A stretch of 64,000 bases of DNA from Pontixanthobacter gangjinensis. Lineage in GTDB: Bacteria; Pseudomonadota; Alphaproteobacteria; Sphingomonadales; Sphingomonadaceae. The stretch is from contig NZ_WTYS01000001.1 in assembly GCF_009827545.1 (NCBI RefSeq), positions 372,001-436,000 of the forward strand, written 5' to 3'. Below the pieces are notes generated by a model. The model ran no database searches. It had not been told where the DNA came from and was given only the letters and a program-made list of their open reading frames with translations. Below, piece by piece: positions 43,248 through 52,232 of this stretch (the first letter of the stretch is position 1; the number at the start of each line of letters is the position of its first letter). The position numbers and the translations under genes were made by a program.

Positions 43248-44195
43248 ATGACGATCGAGAACGGTGCGCAGGTCATCCGCACTGAAGTGAACGCGCTCAC
43301 CCAGATGGCAGATAGCCTTGGTGACGATTTCGCCAATGCTGCCGAATTGATGTGCGAGACGCGGGGCCGGGTCATCATCTCCGGCATGGGCAAATCCGGC
43401 CATATCGGGTGCAAGATTGCTGCGACGCTAGCGTCGACCGGCACCCCGTCATTCTTTGTTCACCCTAGCGAAGCCAGCCATGGCGACCTTGGGATGATTA
43501 CGCGCGACGATGTCTGCATCGTCATTTCAAATTCGGGAGAGACTACCGAACTGCACGGTCTACTCGCCTATCTAACGCGCTTTTCTATTCCGTCGATTGC
43601 AATCACCAAGAACGCGGACAGCACACTGGCACGGCAGAGCACTGTCGCGCTCTTGCTGCCCGATGCGCCTGAGGCCTGTAGCGTGGGCATGGCTCCGACA
43701 ACTTCAACAACCTGCACTTTAGCATTGGGCGATGCGCTAGCGGTGGCGGTCATGCGAATGAAGGGTTTCGCCAAGGAAGATTTCCACGTGTTCCACCCTG
43801 GAGGGAAGCTGGGCGCGCAATTTGTTCGGGTTGGAGATGTAATGCACATCGGTGACGAGATGCCGAGCGTCGCGGCGGATCTGGCTATGGGTGATGTATT
43901 GGTGGAAATGAGCGCAAAGGGCCTTGGCGTAGCCGGTGTAGTCAATCCTGACGGGACTTTGTTCGGGATCATCACAGACGGTGATCTTCGTCGCAATCTA
44001 GACGGGTTGATGGACAGAAGTGCAGGCGACACCGCAACCAAATTCCCCGAGACAGCGCAGCCTGAAATGCTGCTGACAGAGGCGATGGCGATCATGAACG
44101 AGCGCAACATCAGCGCGCTGCCCGTGCTTGATGCTGCTGGGCAATTTGTCGGGCTGATCCACATTCACGATTGTCTGCGCGCAGGCGCGGCTTGA
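43248..44195 (+). CDS. kdsD: Arabinose-5-phosphate isomerase (KpsF/KdsD)
   Basis: The 315-residue enzyme converts ribulose-5-phosphate to arabinose-5-phosphate, the first step to Kdo. A SIS domain (GRVIISGMGKSGHIGCKIAATLASTGTPSFFVHPSEASHGDLGMI) is followed by two CBS domains (about 195-315). FSIPSIAITKNADSTLARQS and EDFHVFHPGGKLGAQ are typical of KdsD/KpsF. Start is ATG 43248, or 43224 if it overlaps the previous gene by 20 bases; neither has a good ribosome site. It heads a group with kdsB and kdsA. Confidence 0.94.
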   Translation: MTIENGAQVIRTEVNALTQMADSLGDDFANAAELMCETRGRVIISGMGKSGHIGCKIAATLASTGTPSFFVHPSEASHGDLGMITRDDVCIVISNSGETTELHGLLAYLTRFSIPSIAITKNADSTLARQSTVALLLPDAPEACSVGMAPTTSTTCTLALGDALAVAVMRMKGFAKEDFHVFHPGGKLGAQFVRVGDVMHIGDEMPSVAADLAMGDVLVEMSAKGLGVAGVVNPDGTLFGIITDGDLRRNLDGLMDRSAGDTATKFPETAQPEMLLTEAMAIMNERNISALPVLDAAGQFVGLIHIHDCLRAGAA

Positions 44196-44225
44196 TCGTC
44201 AATGGCGTTGAGGAGGGGTAGAGCG

Positions 44226-45332
44226 ATGCATATCGTCCTGACGGTCAATGCCTGCTGGAATATCTGGAATTTCCGCAGGCCGTTAGTCGAGGCTCTGCTG
44301 GCCGATGGCCACCGCGTAACAGTTCTTGCGCCTCGCGATACGACTTCCGCAAAGCTCGAAGGCCTGGGTGCGCAATTTTCCGAACTCGACATGGATGTTG
44401 ATGGGTTAAACCCGGTTTCAAGCCTTGCCCTGATCGACAATTTCCGGTCACATTTCCACGCGCTCCTACCGGATGTAGTTTTGAGCTATACGGTCAAGAA
44501 CAACATTTTCGGTGCAATGGCGGCGCGGACTCTTGGTGTCCCGTTCCTGCCCAATGTGACTGGGCTGGGAACCCTGTTTCTGGGATCAAAACCCCTCTTC
44601 ATGGTTGGAAAGGCGCTGTACCGCGCCGGGATGGGTGCGCTGCCCATCATCTTCGTTCAGAATGATGATGATCGTGATTTCCTGACCTCCAATGGTTTGC
44701 TCCGCGCCGAACAATTGCGCATGTTGCCAGGGTCGGGAATTGATCTCCAAAGTTTCACCGCCAGTCCTTTACCTGACAGCCCGGATTGCATTTTCCTGAT
44801 GGTGTCACGTTTGATCCGCGATAAGGGAACGATGGAATATTGCGAGGCCGCGCGGATAGTTCGTGAGGTGCGACCAGATTGCCGCTTTCAGTTGCTTGGC
44901 CCGATGGGATCAGCAAATCGGACTGCGATTTCCGAGGCCGAGCTCCAGCCCTATTTCGACGACGGTTCTATTGAATATCTCGGCCGCGCCGATGACGTCA
45001 AACCGCATATCGAAGCCGCACATTGTGTAGTGTTGCCATCATACCGGGAAGGTGCGCCGCGTTCGCTGATAGAGGCGGCGGCGATGGGGCGACCGATAAT
45101 CACCACCGATGTACCCGGCTGCCGTGCAGTGGTGAAAAATGGAGAATCTGGCCTGCTGTGCACGGTTCGCGATACCGCCAGCTTGGCCAACGCGTGTCTG
45201 GGATTTGCTGGGATGCCCGGCTCGGACAAGCACGCCATGGGTGAAGCTGGCCGGGCCTTGATGGCGAAAGATTTTGACGTCAGTATAGTGATTGACCGTT
45301 ATCGCGCTGCCATCGCTGAGCTTGTCGGCTGA
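44226..45332 (+). CDS. Glycosyltransferase family 4, between Kdo genes
   Basis: The 368-residue GT-B enzyme has an N-terminal domain starting MHIVLTVNACWNIWNFRRPLVEAL. The C-terminal donor domain holds FLMVSRLIRDKGTMEYCEAARIV and VLPSYREGAPRSLIEAAAMGRPIITTDVPGCR. The start at 44226 is set by a strong AGGAGGGG site 7 bases upstream; an ATG at 44202 is earlier but unsupported. It resembles galactosyl/N-acetylgalactosaminyl transferases of the TuaC/PglA type. Placement between kdsD and kdsB suggests it builds or extends a Kdo-containing unit, which is inference only. Confidence 0.9.
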   Translation: MHIVLTVNACWNIWNFRRPLVEALLADGHRVTVLAPRDTTSAKLEGLGAQFSELDMDVDGLNPVSSLALIDNFRSHFHALLPDVVLSYTVKNNIFGAMAARTLGVPFLPNVTGLGTLFLGSKPLFMVGKALYRAGMGALPIIFVQNDDDRDFLTSNGLLRAEQLRMLPGSGIDLQSFTASPLPDSPDCIFLMVSRLIRDKGTMEYCEAARIVREVRPDCRFQLLGPMGSANRTAISEAELQPYFDDGSIEYLGRADDVKPHIEAAHCVVLPSYREGAPRSLIEAAAMGRPIITTDVPGCRAVVKNGESGLLCTVRDTASLANACLGFAGMPGSDKHAMGEAGRALMAKDFDVSIVIDRYRAAIAELVG

Positions 45333-45384
45333 GCGGCGGCCCTCTAATACCGTTGAAAGCCTCCACAAATTTGAAAGTGCCATA

Positions 45385-46191
45385 ATGTCCGGCGAAACCC
45401 TGATAGTCATTCCTGCTCGATACGCTTCGCAGCGCTATCCTGGAAAACCGCTCGCGGAATTGCACGGCGCGACCGGCAAGGCCAAATCACTGATCGAGCG
45501 AAGTTGGGAAGCCGCCAAACGCGTTCCGTCAGGCAACCGAATCGTGGTTGCGTCAGACAGCGAAGAGATTCTGGGTGCCGCCCGCGCATTCGGTGCCGAA
45601 GCGATTTTCACATCATCTTCTTGCCGCAACGGAACCGAGCGCTGCGCTGAACTGCTCGACAATCTCGAAACCGAACCCGATATTGTGGTCAATCTGCAAG
45701 GCGATGCGCCGCTGATACCGGATTACTTCGTAGAGAGCTTGATAGAAGCAATGCGCGCTGATGACTCAATCGAAGTCGCCACCCCCGTCGTCCGCTGCAC
45801 CCGGGCATTGTATGACAAGCTGGTGGCTGACGAAAAAAAGAATATCGTCGGGGGAACGTTCGGAGCTCTTTCATCGGCGGGTAATGCCCATTATTTCTCC
45901 AAACGAATAATCCCGTTCTTCGATGCCGATAAGGCCGATGACGACAATCTACCGGTGCTCCTGCATGTCGGGCTGTATGCCTATCGCCCCTCTGCTTTGC
46001 GCAAATATGTGGCGAGTAATCCATCCAAGCTCGAATTGCTGGAAGGGTTGGAGCAATTGCGCTTCCTTGATATTGGCGTCCAGATCCGCACAATCGAAGT
46101 GGCATCACCCGAATGGGAGATTTGGGAGCTTAACAACCCCAGCGATATTCCACATATTGAGGAATCGCTCAAAATCATGGGCCTCGAATAG
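45385..46191 (+). CDS. kdsB: CMP-Kdo synthetase
   Basis: The 268-residue 3-deoxy-manno-octulosonate cytidylyltransferase activates Kdo with CTP. The N-terminal motif IVIPARYASQRYPGKPLAEL binds the nucleotide. VVNLQGDAPLI, SKRIIPF and LLHVGLYAYRPSALRKYV are family segments, and LEQLRFLDIGVQI closes the core. The start at 45385 is chosen from homology; the frame is open from 45292. It stands 53 bases after the glycosyltransferase. Confidence 0.96.
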   Translation: MSGETLIVIPARYASQRYPGKPLAELHGATGKAKSLIERSWEAAKRVPSGNRIVVASDSEEILGAARAFGAEAIFTSSSCRNGTERCAELLDNLETEPDIVVNLQGDAPLIPDYFVESLIEAMRADDSIEVATPVVRCTRALYDKLVADEKKNIVGGTFGALSSAGNAHYFSKRIIPFFDADKADDDNLPVLLHVGLYAYRPSALRKYVASNPSKLELLEGLEQLRFLDIGVQIRTIEVASPEWEIWELNNPSDIPHIEESLKIMGLE

Positions 46192-46329
46192 TGGTTGTTT
46201 TCAATTGGAACTATTTGCCCTAAAGGCTCAGCAAAGCACACCCACATTCATCAAGACGCCATGTAAGCCCTTATAAAGGGGCAGATTATAGCTGGCGCAG
46301 CCCCACCGGGCCAATTTAGAAAGAATACC

Positions 46330-47190
46330 ATGAAACTTTGTGGCAAAGATATCGGCCTCGACCAACCTTTCTTCCTGATCGCGGGACCTTGCGTGATCGA
46401 ATCCGAAGAAATGGCTATGCGCACATCCGAAGCGATCAAAAAGATCACCGACGATCTCGGCATCCACTTCATCTACAAGAGCTCGTTCGACAAAGCTAAC
46501 CGAACTTCGGGTACCAGCTTCCGCGGCCCCGGCCTGGATGAAGGCCTTGAAATTCTTGCTAAAGTTAAGCGTGAGATCGGCGTTTCTATCCTTACCGACG
46601 TGCATGAGAAGGAGCAGGTTTCTGCTGTTTCCCAAGTGGTCGATGTGATGCAGACACCTGCATTTCTGGCACGCCAGACAGACTTCATCTCCACCGTCGC
46701 CGCTGCCGGTATTCCTGTGAACATCAAGAAGGCGCAATTCATGGCGCCCGGCGACATGGTCAATGTGGTCGATAAAGCGGTTGCCGCAGCAAAAGCAGCG
46801 GGCGGCGATGGCGATAACATAATGGTGTGCGAACGCGGAGCCTCGTTCGGCTATCAAAATCTCGTTTCCGACATGCGCAGCCTCGCGATAATGCGCGAAA
46901 CGGGTCGCCCCGTAGTGTTCGACGCGACCCATTCAGTGCAGCTGCCTGGCGGTCAGGGCAAAAGCTCCGGCGGTCAGCGTGAATTTGTTCCGGTGCTGGC
47001 GCGCGCTGCGACTGCTGTCGGTATCTCTGGCCTGTTTATGGAAACTCACCCAGATCCTGCCAATGCGATGTCTGACGGGCCCAATGCAGTGCCGCTCGAC
47101 TATCTCGCACGCTTGCTTTCAAGCCTGATCGAGATCGATAAATCGGTGAAGAGCAACGCATTCCTCGAGGATGAGCTAGCTGTATACTGA
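46330..47190 (+). CDS. kdsA: Kdo-8-phosphate synthase
   Basis: The 286-residue enzyme condenses arabinose-5-phosphate with PEP. Motifs in order: [100 protein letters not shown] and [18 protein letters not shown] (the window sequence reads GLFMETHP). No Kdo-8-phosphate phosphatase (kdsC) is adjacent. The next gene is the polyprenyl sugar-phosphate transferase. Confidence 0.97.
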   Translation: MKLCGKDIGLDQPFFLIAGPCVIESEEMAMRTSEAIKKITDDLGIHFIYKSSFDKANRTSGTSFRGPGLDEGLEILAKVKREIGVSILTDVHEKEQVSAVSQVVDVMQTPAFLARQTDFISTVAAAGIPVNIKKAQFMAPGDMVNVVDKAVAAAKAAGGDGDNIMVCERGASFGYQNLVSDMRSLAIMRETGRPVVFDATHSVQLPGGQGKSSGGQREFVPVLARAATAVGISGLFMETHPDPANAMSDGPNAVPLDYLARLLSSLIEIDKSVKSNAFLEDELAVY

Positions 47191-47197
47191 GTAAGCC

Positions 47198-47224
47198 ACG
47201 GGCCGTTTGTCACGGCCGTTTCTT
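47198..47224 (+). terminator. Weak terminator-like hairpin after kdsA
   Basis: GGCCG (47201-47205) and CGGCC (47213-47217) can pair around a 7-base loop; adding a one-base bulge extends the stem to include ACGG and CCGT. A T-rich tract (TTTCTTG) follows. It lies 10 bases after the kdsA stop. The stem is short. Confidence 0.4.
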
Positions 47225-47317
47225 GTGCGATTGCGGTCGTTATACTAGGTTGACTACAGTTTCCGGGATGTTGCCCGAAGCGGTCATATCCTTGGGAATT
47301 GCCGGAAGGGACTCGCG

Positions 47318-48619
47318 ATGCTGATGCAACAAGCCGACGCGAAGGCTATTCAAGATAGCCATCCGCTGGCGCGCCAAAGTATACAATTCGCGTGCTATCT
47401 ACTGTTCGGCGCTCTTGTGCCTTTATTGATTTGGCTCGCAGGGCGCTCTCCCAGCCTGACTTCTCCAATAATTCAAAGTACGGCGCCGGCGGTTATCGCG
47501 GCTTGCATCGCTAGCTGGTATATCTTGGCGAAACTCCGCCGCTACGCCAAGGCACGCAGATTGTCTTACGTGTTGCCGGTCAATTTTCTGACATTCGCTG
47601 GTGCCAGTTCAGTCATTTTCGTAATCCGTGTACCCTACTCGGTCTCGCTTATCGGATCGTGCTTCATTGCAACCTTGGTCACCAGCTATGTGCTGACTGC
47701 ACTTACCCGGCTTGGCAGCAGGACCCAGTATATTGTTGCCGGAGGCCGCGTTTCCGAACTCTCGACGCGACCAAACCAGATAATGATCGATTCGTTGGAA
47801 TTGCTCGAGGCAAAGGTCGACAATGGCGACATGGAGGGGTCGTTGGTCGGCGATCTGCATTTCGACCATGAGGATGAGTGGGAGCGCCTGTTTGCCAAGG
47901 CCGCACTACGCGGGATTCCGGTTTACCATTATCGGCAGATAATGGAGCTTGAGACCGGGCAGGTGCGGATCGATCGGCTGAGCGAAAATGTGCTTGGATC
48001 GCTCATTCCAAACTTGCCCTATATGGCCCTGAAACGAGCCATTGATGTTGTATCAGTGATTTTACTCGCGCCGGCATTATTAATGCTGATGGCCATAATT
48101 GCACTGGTCGTGAGGTTGGATTCCAAAGGTCCGGTGCTGTTCATTCAGGAACGGATGGGCTTTCGTGGCGAAGCGTTCCGGATGGTCAAGTTCCGGACAA
48201 TGCACGTGCGCGATATTGGCGACGACGAGGAGTCCATCCGCCAGGATTCGATGACTAAGGCTGAGGATGACCGGATAACACGCGTTGGCCGTTTCTTGCG
48301 TAAGGTGCGGATCGACGAGTTACCGCAAGCTTGGAATATCCTGAAAGGTGACATGAGCTGGATTGGTCCCCGGCCAGAGGCAATCAGCCTTTCCGAATGG
48401 TATGAGGGCGAAATACCATTCTATTCCTATCGCCATATCGTCCGTCCGGGACTGACCGGGTGGGCGCAGGTCAATCAAGGCCACGTAACCGGAATCAACG
48501 ACGTGAACGCCAAGCTCCGTTATGATTTTTATTACGTCAAGAATATCTCCCACTGGCTCGACATGCTGATTGCGCTCAAGACAATCCGCGTCGTTCTTGG
48601 CGGTTTCGGCGCGAAATAG
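47318..48619 (+). CDS. Polyprenyl sugar-phosphate transferase (initiating enzyme)
   Basis: The 433-residue protein is a WcaJ/GumD-type transferase that puts the first sugar phosphate on undecaprenyl phosphate. About four N-terminal membrane helices (25-135) precede a cytoplasmic linker. The catalytic domain starts with the membrane-reentrant helix MKRAIDVVSVILLAPALLML, then GPVLFIQERMGFRGEAFRMVKFRTM, DELPQAWNILKGDMSWIGPRPE and RPGLTGWAQVNQ. GGAAGGGA lies 6 bases before the ATG. It starts repeat-unit synthesis for the whole locus. Confidence 0.95.
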   Translation: MLMQQADAKAIQDSHPLARQSIQFACYLLFGALVPLLIWLAGRSPSLTSPIIQSTAPAVIAACIASWYILAKLRRYAKARRLSYVLPVNFLTFAGASSVIFVIRVPYSVSLIGSCFIATLVTSYVLTALTRLGSRTQYIVAGGRVSELSTRPNQIMIDSLELLEAKVDNGDMEGSLVGDLHFDHEDEWERLFAKAALRGIPVYHYRQIMELETGQVRIDRLSENVLGSLIPNLPYMALKRAIDVVSVILLAPALLMLMAIIALVVRLDSKGPVLFIQERMGFRGEAFRMVKFRTMHVRDIGDDEESIRQDSMTKAEDDRITRVGRFLRKVRIDELPQAWNILKGDMSWIGPRPEAISLSEWYEGEIPFYSYRHIVRPGLTGWAQVNQGHVTGINDVNAKLRYDFYYVKNISHWLDMLIALKTIRVVLGGFGAK

Positions 48620-48651
48620 TCGCACGCACAATCACAACCAAAGGCCCCTTC

Positions 48652-49665
48652 ATGCGCAAAGTTCTCGTCACCGGATCGGCCGGATTTATCGGCTTCCATC
48701 TTTCTCAATTGTTGTTGAAGGAAGGCTTTGCGGTCGTCGGCTTTGACGGGATGACCGATTATTACGATGTGCGGATCAAGGAGCGGCGGCACCAGATGCT
48801 GCTGCAAAACGAACATTTCAGCGCGCATATCGGAATGCTTGAAGATTTCGATGCATTGCGCGAATTGATGCTAGCGGAACAGCCGGATGTCATCGTCCAC
48901 CTCGCCGCCCAGGCTGGTGTCCGGTACAGTCTTGAGAACCCGCGCGCCTATCTCGATTCCAACATCGTTGGCACCTTCAACATCATGGAATGCGCACGCG
49001 AATTGGGCGTTGATCATTTGCTGATGGCCAGCACCAGTTCGGTCTATGGCGCAAACGAGGAAATGCCGTTTGACGAGCTGGAGCGCGTCGAAACCCCGCT
49101 AACCTTCTATGCAGCGACCAAGAAAGCCAATGAATCGATGGCGCACTCCTATGCCCATCTATGGAATTTGCCGACCACAATGTTTCGCTTCTTTACCGTC
49201 TACGGCCCGTGGGGCCGCCCTGATATGGCACTGTTCAAATTCACCAAGGGTATCCTCGATGGAACCCCGATCGATATTTATAATCATGGCGAAATGTATC
49301 GCGATTTCACCTATGTGACCGATCTGGTGCGCGGAATTCGCTTGTTGATCGACACGGTACCAGTCCGACCCGAGACCAAGGACGATATTGCCGAAGGCGA
49401 CAGCCTGTCACCCGCCGCGCCGTTCCGCGTGGTCAATATCGGCAACAGCGACAAGGTTAAGCTGACCGATTTTATCGACGAGATCGAGACGCAATGCGGC
49501 AAGGAAGCGATTCGCAATTACATGGACATGCAAAAGGGTGACGTGCCAGCCACATGGGCAAACGCCGACCTGCTCAAGAGCCTGACCGGATACCAGCCGC
49601 AGACCGATTTCCGCGAGGGAATCCGCCAATTTGTCGAATGGTACCGCAAATATTACAGTGTCTAA
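48652..49665 (+). CDS. UDP-glucuronate 4-epimerase type NAD-dependent epimerase
   Basis: The 337-residue extended SDR has the NAD motif GSAGFIGFHL (8-17), the catalytic YAATKKANE (Tyr-x3-Lys) and FRFFTVYGPWGRPDMALFKFTKGI, which is characteristic of UDP-GlcA 4-epimerases. It would supply UDP-galacturonic acid. It is 32 bases after the sugar-phosphate transferase and ends convergently, three bases from the wecC stop. Confidence 0.91.
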   Translation: MRKVLVTGSAGFIGFHLSQLLLKEGFAVVGFDGMTDYYDVRIKERRHQMLLQNEHFSAHIGMLEDFDALRELMLAEQPDVIVHLAAQAGVRYSLENPRAYLDSNIVGTFNIMECARELGVDHLLMASTSSVYGANEEMPFDELERVETPLTFYAATKKANESMAHSYAHLWNLPTTMFRFFTVYGPWGRPDMALFKFTKGILDGTPIDIYNHGEMYRDFTYVTDLVRGIRLLIDTVPVRPETKDDIAEGDSLSPAAPFRVVNIGNSDKVKLTDFIDEIETQCGKEAIRNYMDMQKGDVPATWANADLLKSLTGYQPQTDFREGIRQFVEWYRKYYSV

Positions 49666-49668
49666 CGG

Positions 49669-50970
49669 CTAGCTTGCCAAACGGAGGCCCGGTTTTGCCA
49701 GTTTGGCATTCGCATCAGGCCAAATACCGCGTGTGTCATAGACCAGCGCGCCTTGACGTTCCTCTGCAGGGACGACTTTGAATATGTCGTGGTCAACCAA
49801 CACAATCAGAATTCCGCAGTTTTCCAACGCAAAGTCGATATCAACCAGCTCCGCGCCTGTGCCATCAAATTCGCGCGGTAGTTCGGCTGCATAAGGCTCG
49901 ACGATTTTGACTCGATCACCAAATTGACGCGCGATTTTGGCAGCGACGAAGCGCGCCGGACTTTCACGAAAGTCATCGATATTAGCTTTAAACGCCAGTC
50001 CGAGGCACGCAACGGGCACACCAGGATTCTCTTCGACAAGCTTGCTCGCTTGCTCGACAACATGGTGCATTTTACCATCATTCACTTCACGGCCAGTGCG
50101 GATCAGCGGTGATTGATCGGGCGCGCCATGCATGATGAAATAAGGATCGACCGCGATACAATGTCCGCCGACGCCCGGGCCGGGTTGCAGAATATTGACG
50201 CGGGGATGGCGGTTGGCGAGCTTGATAACTTCCCACACATCAAGCCCCATATGGTCCGAGATCATCGATAGCTCGTTAGCGAAGGCAATGTTCACATCGC
50301 GATAGGCGTTCTCGACCAATTTGGTCATTTCAGCCGAGCGCGCATCAGTTGTAACGCAGGTGCCGCGTACGAAACGCTTGTAGAACGCTAGCGCTTTGCG
50401 GGCGCAGCGCGGAGTAATCCCGCCGATTGAGCGGTCATTATGTGTGAGTTCTTCGAGGATTTTCCCCGGGAGTACGCGCTCCGGACAATAGGCGATGGCG
50501 ACATCGGGTGTCTCGTCAGTCTTGCCCGGCAATTTTAGATCGGGACGCAGGCCGGAAATAAGGTCGCGCATCTTTTCGGTGGTGCCAACCGGCGAGGTTG
50601 ATTCAAGAATGATACAATCACCCTTCTTCAGCACGCCAGCGACTTCGGTTGCGGCGGACATCACATAGGTTGTATCAGGTGTATGGTGCCCGTCCTTTTC
50701 AAACGGCGTCGGGACCGCGATCACGAAAATATCCGCTGGCACAATCTGCGTCGAAGCTTTCAGCATTCCGCGCTGGACTACGCCTTGGACGAGGCCGTCC
50801 AGATCAACTTCTTCAATGTGGATTTCACCGCGATTGATGGTTTCAACCACGTGGTCCGAGACATCGATGCCGGTTACCGGACAATTGGCCCGCGCAATAA
50901 TCGCCGCCGTCGGGAGGCCGATATAGCCAAGCCCGATGACACAAACTTGTGGTTTTTCTTCGCCGCGCAT
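49669..50970 (-). CDS. wecC: UDP-N-acetyl-D-mannosamine dehydrogenase
   Basis: The 433-residue enzyme oxidises UDP-ManNAc to UDP-ManNAcA. The Rossmann motif CVIGLGYIGLPTAAIIARA and GIDVSDHVVETINRGEIHIEE match WecC rather than the UDP-glucose family. The catalytic Cys is in PGPGVGGHCIAVDPYFI. KANIDDFRESPA fits the UDP-binding domain. It pairs with wecB upstream on the same strand, and differs from the TviB-type enzyme at 28778. Confidence 0.94.
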   Translation of the reverse strand: MRGEEKPQVCVIGLGYIGLPTAAIIARANCPVTGIDVSDHVVETINRGEIHIEEVDLDGLVQGVVQRGMLKASTQIVPADIFVIAVPTPFEKDGHHTPDTTYVMSAATEVAGVLKKGDCIILESTSPVGTTEKMRDLISGLRPDLKLPGKTDETPDVAIAYCPERVLPGKILEELTHNDRSIGGITPRCARKALAFYKRFVRGTCVTTDARSAEMTKLVENAYRDVNIAFANELSMISDHMGLDVWEVIKLANRHPRVNILQPGPGVGGHCIAVDPYFIMHGAPDQSPLIRTGREVNDGKMHHVVEQASKLVEENPGVPVACLGLAFKANIDDFRESPARFVAAKIARQFGDRVKIVEPYAAELPREFDGTGAELVDIDFALENCGILIVLVDHDIFKVVPAEERQGALVYDTRGIWPDANAKLAKPGLRLAS

Positions 50971-50977
50971 GATGATC

Positions 50978-51003
50978 CTGCTGCTAATTTACTGTTGCAG
51001 CAG
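50978..51003 (-). promoter_or_regulatory. Inverted repeat in the wecB-wecC gap
   Basis: CTGCTGC (50978-50984) and GCAGCAG (50997-51003) are perfect complements around a 12-base loop, 8 bases upstream of the wecC ATG. A hairpin here could affect translation of wecC. No T-run follows. Confidence 0.45.
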
Positions 51004-51073
51004 ACTTACGCGCAGAGGGTAAATATTGCGGTAACGATAGCGCGTTTGATTATCGATTGGTTCTCAGCGCGGG

Positions 51074-52198
51074 TCAGGCCGAAGCCAACGCCTCGACAAT
51101 GCGCCCTACTGATTGACCATCGCCAAAGGGATTGTGGGCTTTGGACATGGCGGCATAAGCTGCCTCGTTATCGAGCAAATGATTGCATTCTCGTACGATC
51201 ACATCGGCATCTGTGCCGACGAGTTTCGCCGTTCCGGCCTCCACCCCTTCGGGTCGCTCCGTTGTTTCGCGCATGACCAATACAGGTTTCCCCAGCGCCG
51301 GAGCCTCTTCTTGCACGCCACCACTGTCGGTTAGCATCAGGGTGCAGATATCGAGCAGCCGCGCAAAATGTGGGTAATCAAGCGGTTCGATCAGGGCGAC
51401 ATTGTCCAGCCCCGACAGTTCAGCATTCATGATCTTGCGGACATTGGGATTGAGATGAACGGGAAAAATCATTGCCACGTCATCGCGGGCAGCAATCCGG
51501 CGTATCGCATCGGCAATACCCTCCATACCGCCGCCAAAGTTCTCCCTCCGGTGGCTGGTGACACCGATGATTCGTTTGCCCGCAAAGCGGGTCTCCAGTT
51601 CGGCCAGATTACTTGCCAAGTCAGGCTTTTTCTCGATCTCACCGGTAATCCAATGCAGTGCATCGATAACGGTGTTGCCGGTGACATGGATGCCCGCCGG
51701 ATCGACAGCCTCGCGTTTCAGGGCATTGGCTGCAGTCTCGGTCGGGGCAAAATGCAACGCCGCAAAGCTGCCGACGATCTTCCGGTTGACCTCTTCAGGC
51801 CAAGGATGGTGGATATTGCCGCTGCGCAGCCCGGCCTCGACATGAGCAACCGGGATCTTGCGATAATAGGCGGCAAGCGCGCCCGACATGGCTGTCGCAG
51901 TATCACCCTGCACCACCACCCAATCGGGCTTTTCTTCATCAAGAACCTGGCCAATGCCGGTCAACAAATTTGCGGTCAGCGCATCTAGCGTCTGATCGGG
52001 CTGCATCAGATCAAGATCGTGATGCGGAACAATTCCGGCAATTTCCAGAACCTGATCGAGCATCCCGCGATGCTGGCCCGAAACGCAAACCCGCGAATCA
52101 AAGCGCTCATCCGCGTCGAGGGCATGAACCAGCGGGAAGAATTTAATGGCTTCGGGACGGGTGCCGAAGATCGAGAGAATTTTGATTGGCGTGCTCAT
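51074..52198 (-). CDS. wecB: UDP-N-acetylglucosamine 2-epimerase (non-hydrolysing)
   Basis: The 374-residue enzyme interconverts UDP-GlcNAc and UDP-ManNAc. Motifs: ILSIFGTRPEAIKFFPLVHAL at the N-terminus, HVEAGLRSGNIHHPWPEEVNRKI, VTSHRRENFGGGMEGI and LTDSGGVQEEAPALGKPVLVMRETTERPEGV. The start at 52198 is chosen because homology begins there, six codons after an upstream in-frame ATG. With wecC it supplies UDP-ManNAcA to the locus. Confidence 0.95.
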   Translation of the reverse strand: MSTPIKILSIFGTRPEAIKFFPLVHALDADERFDSRVCVSGQHRGMLDQVLEIAGIVPHHDLDLMQPDQTLDALTANLLTGIGQVLDEEKPDWVVVQGDTATAMSGALAAYYRKIPVAHVEAGLRSGNIHHPWPEEVNRKIVGSFAALHFAPTETAANALKREAVDPAGIHVTGNTVIDALHWITGEIEKKPDLASNLAELETRFAGKRIIGVTSHRRENFGGGMEGIADAIRRIAARDDVAMIFPVHLNPNVRKIMNAELSGLDNVALIEPLDYPHFARLLDICTLMLTDSGGVQEEAPALGKPVLVMRETTERPEGVEAGTAKLVGTDADVIVRECNHLLDNEAAYAAMSKAHNPFGDGQSVGRIVEALASA

Positions 52199-52232
52199 GA
52201 TGCGCGCCTTAGCCAAAGAAGGTTAATTCTGC

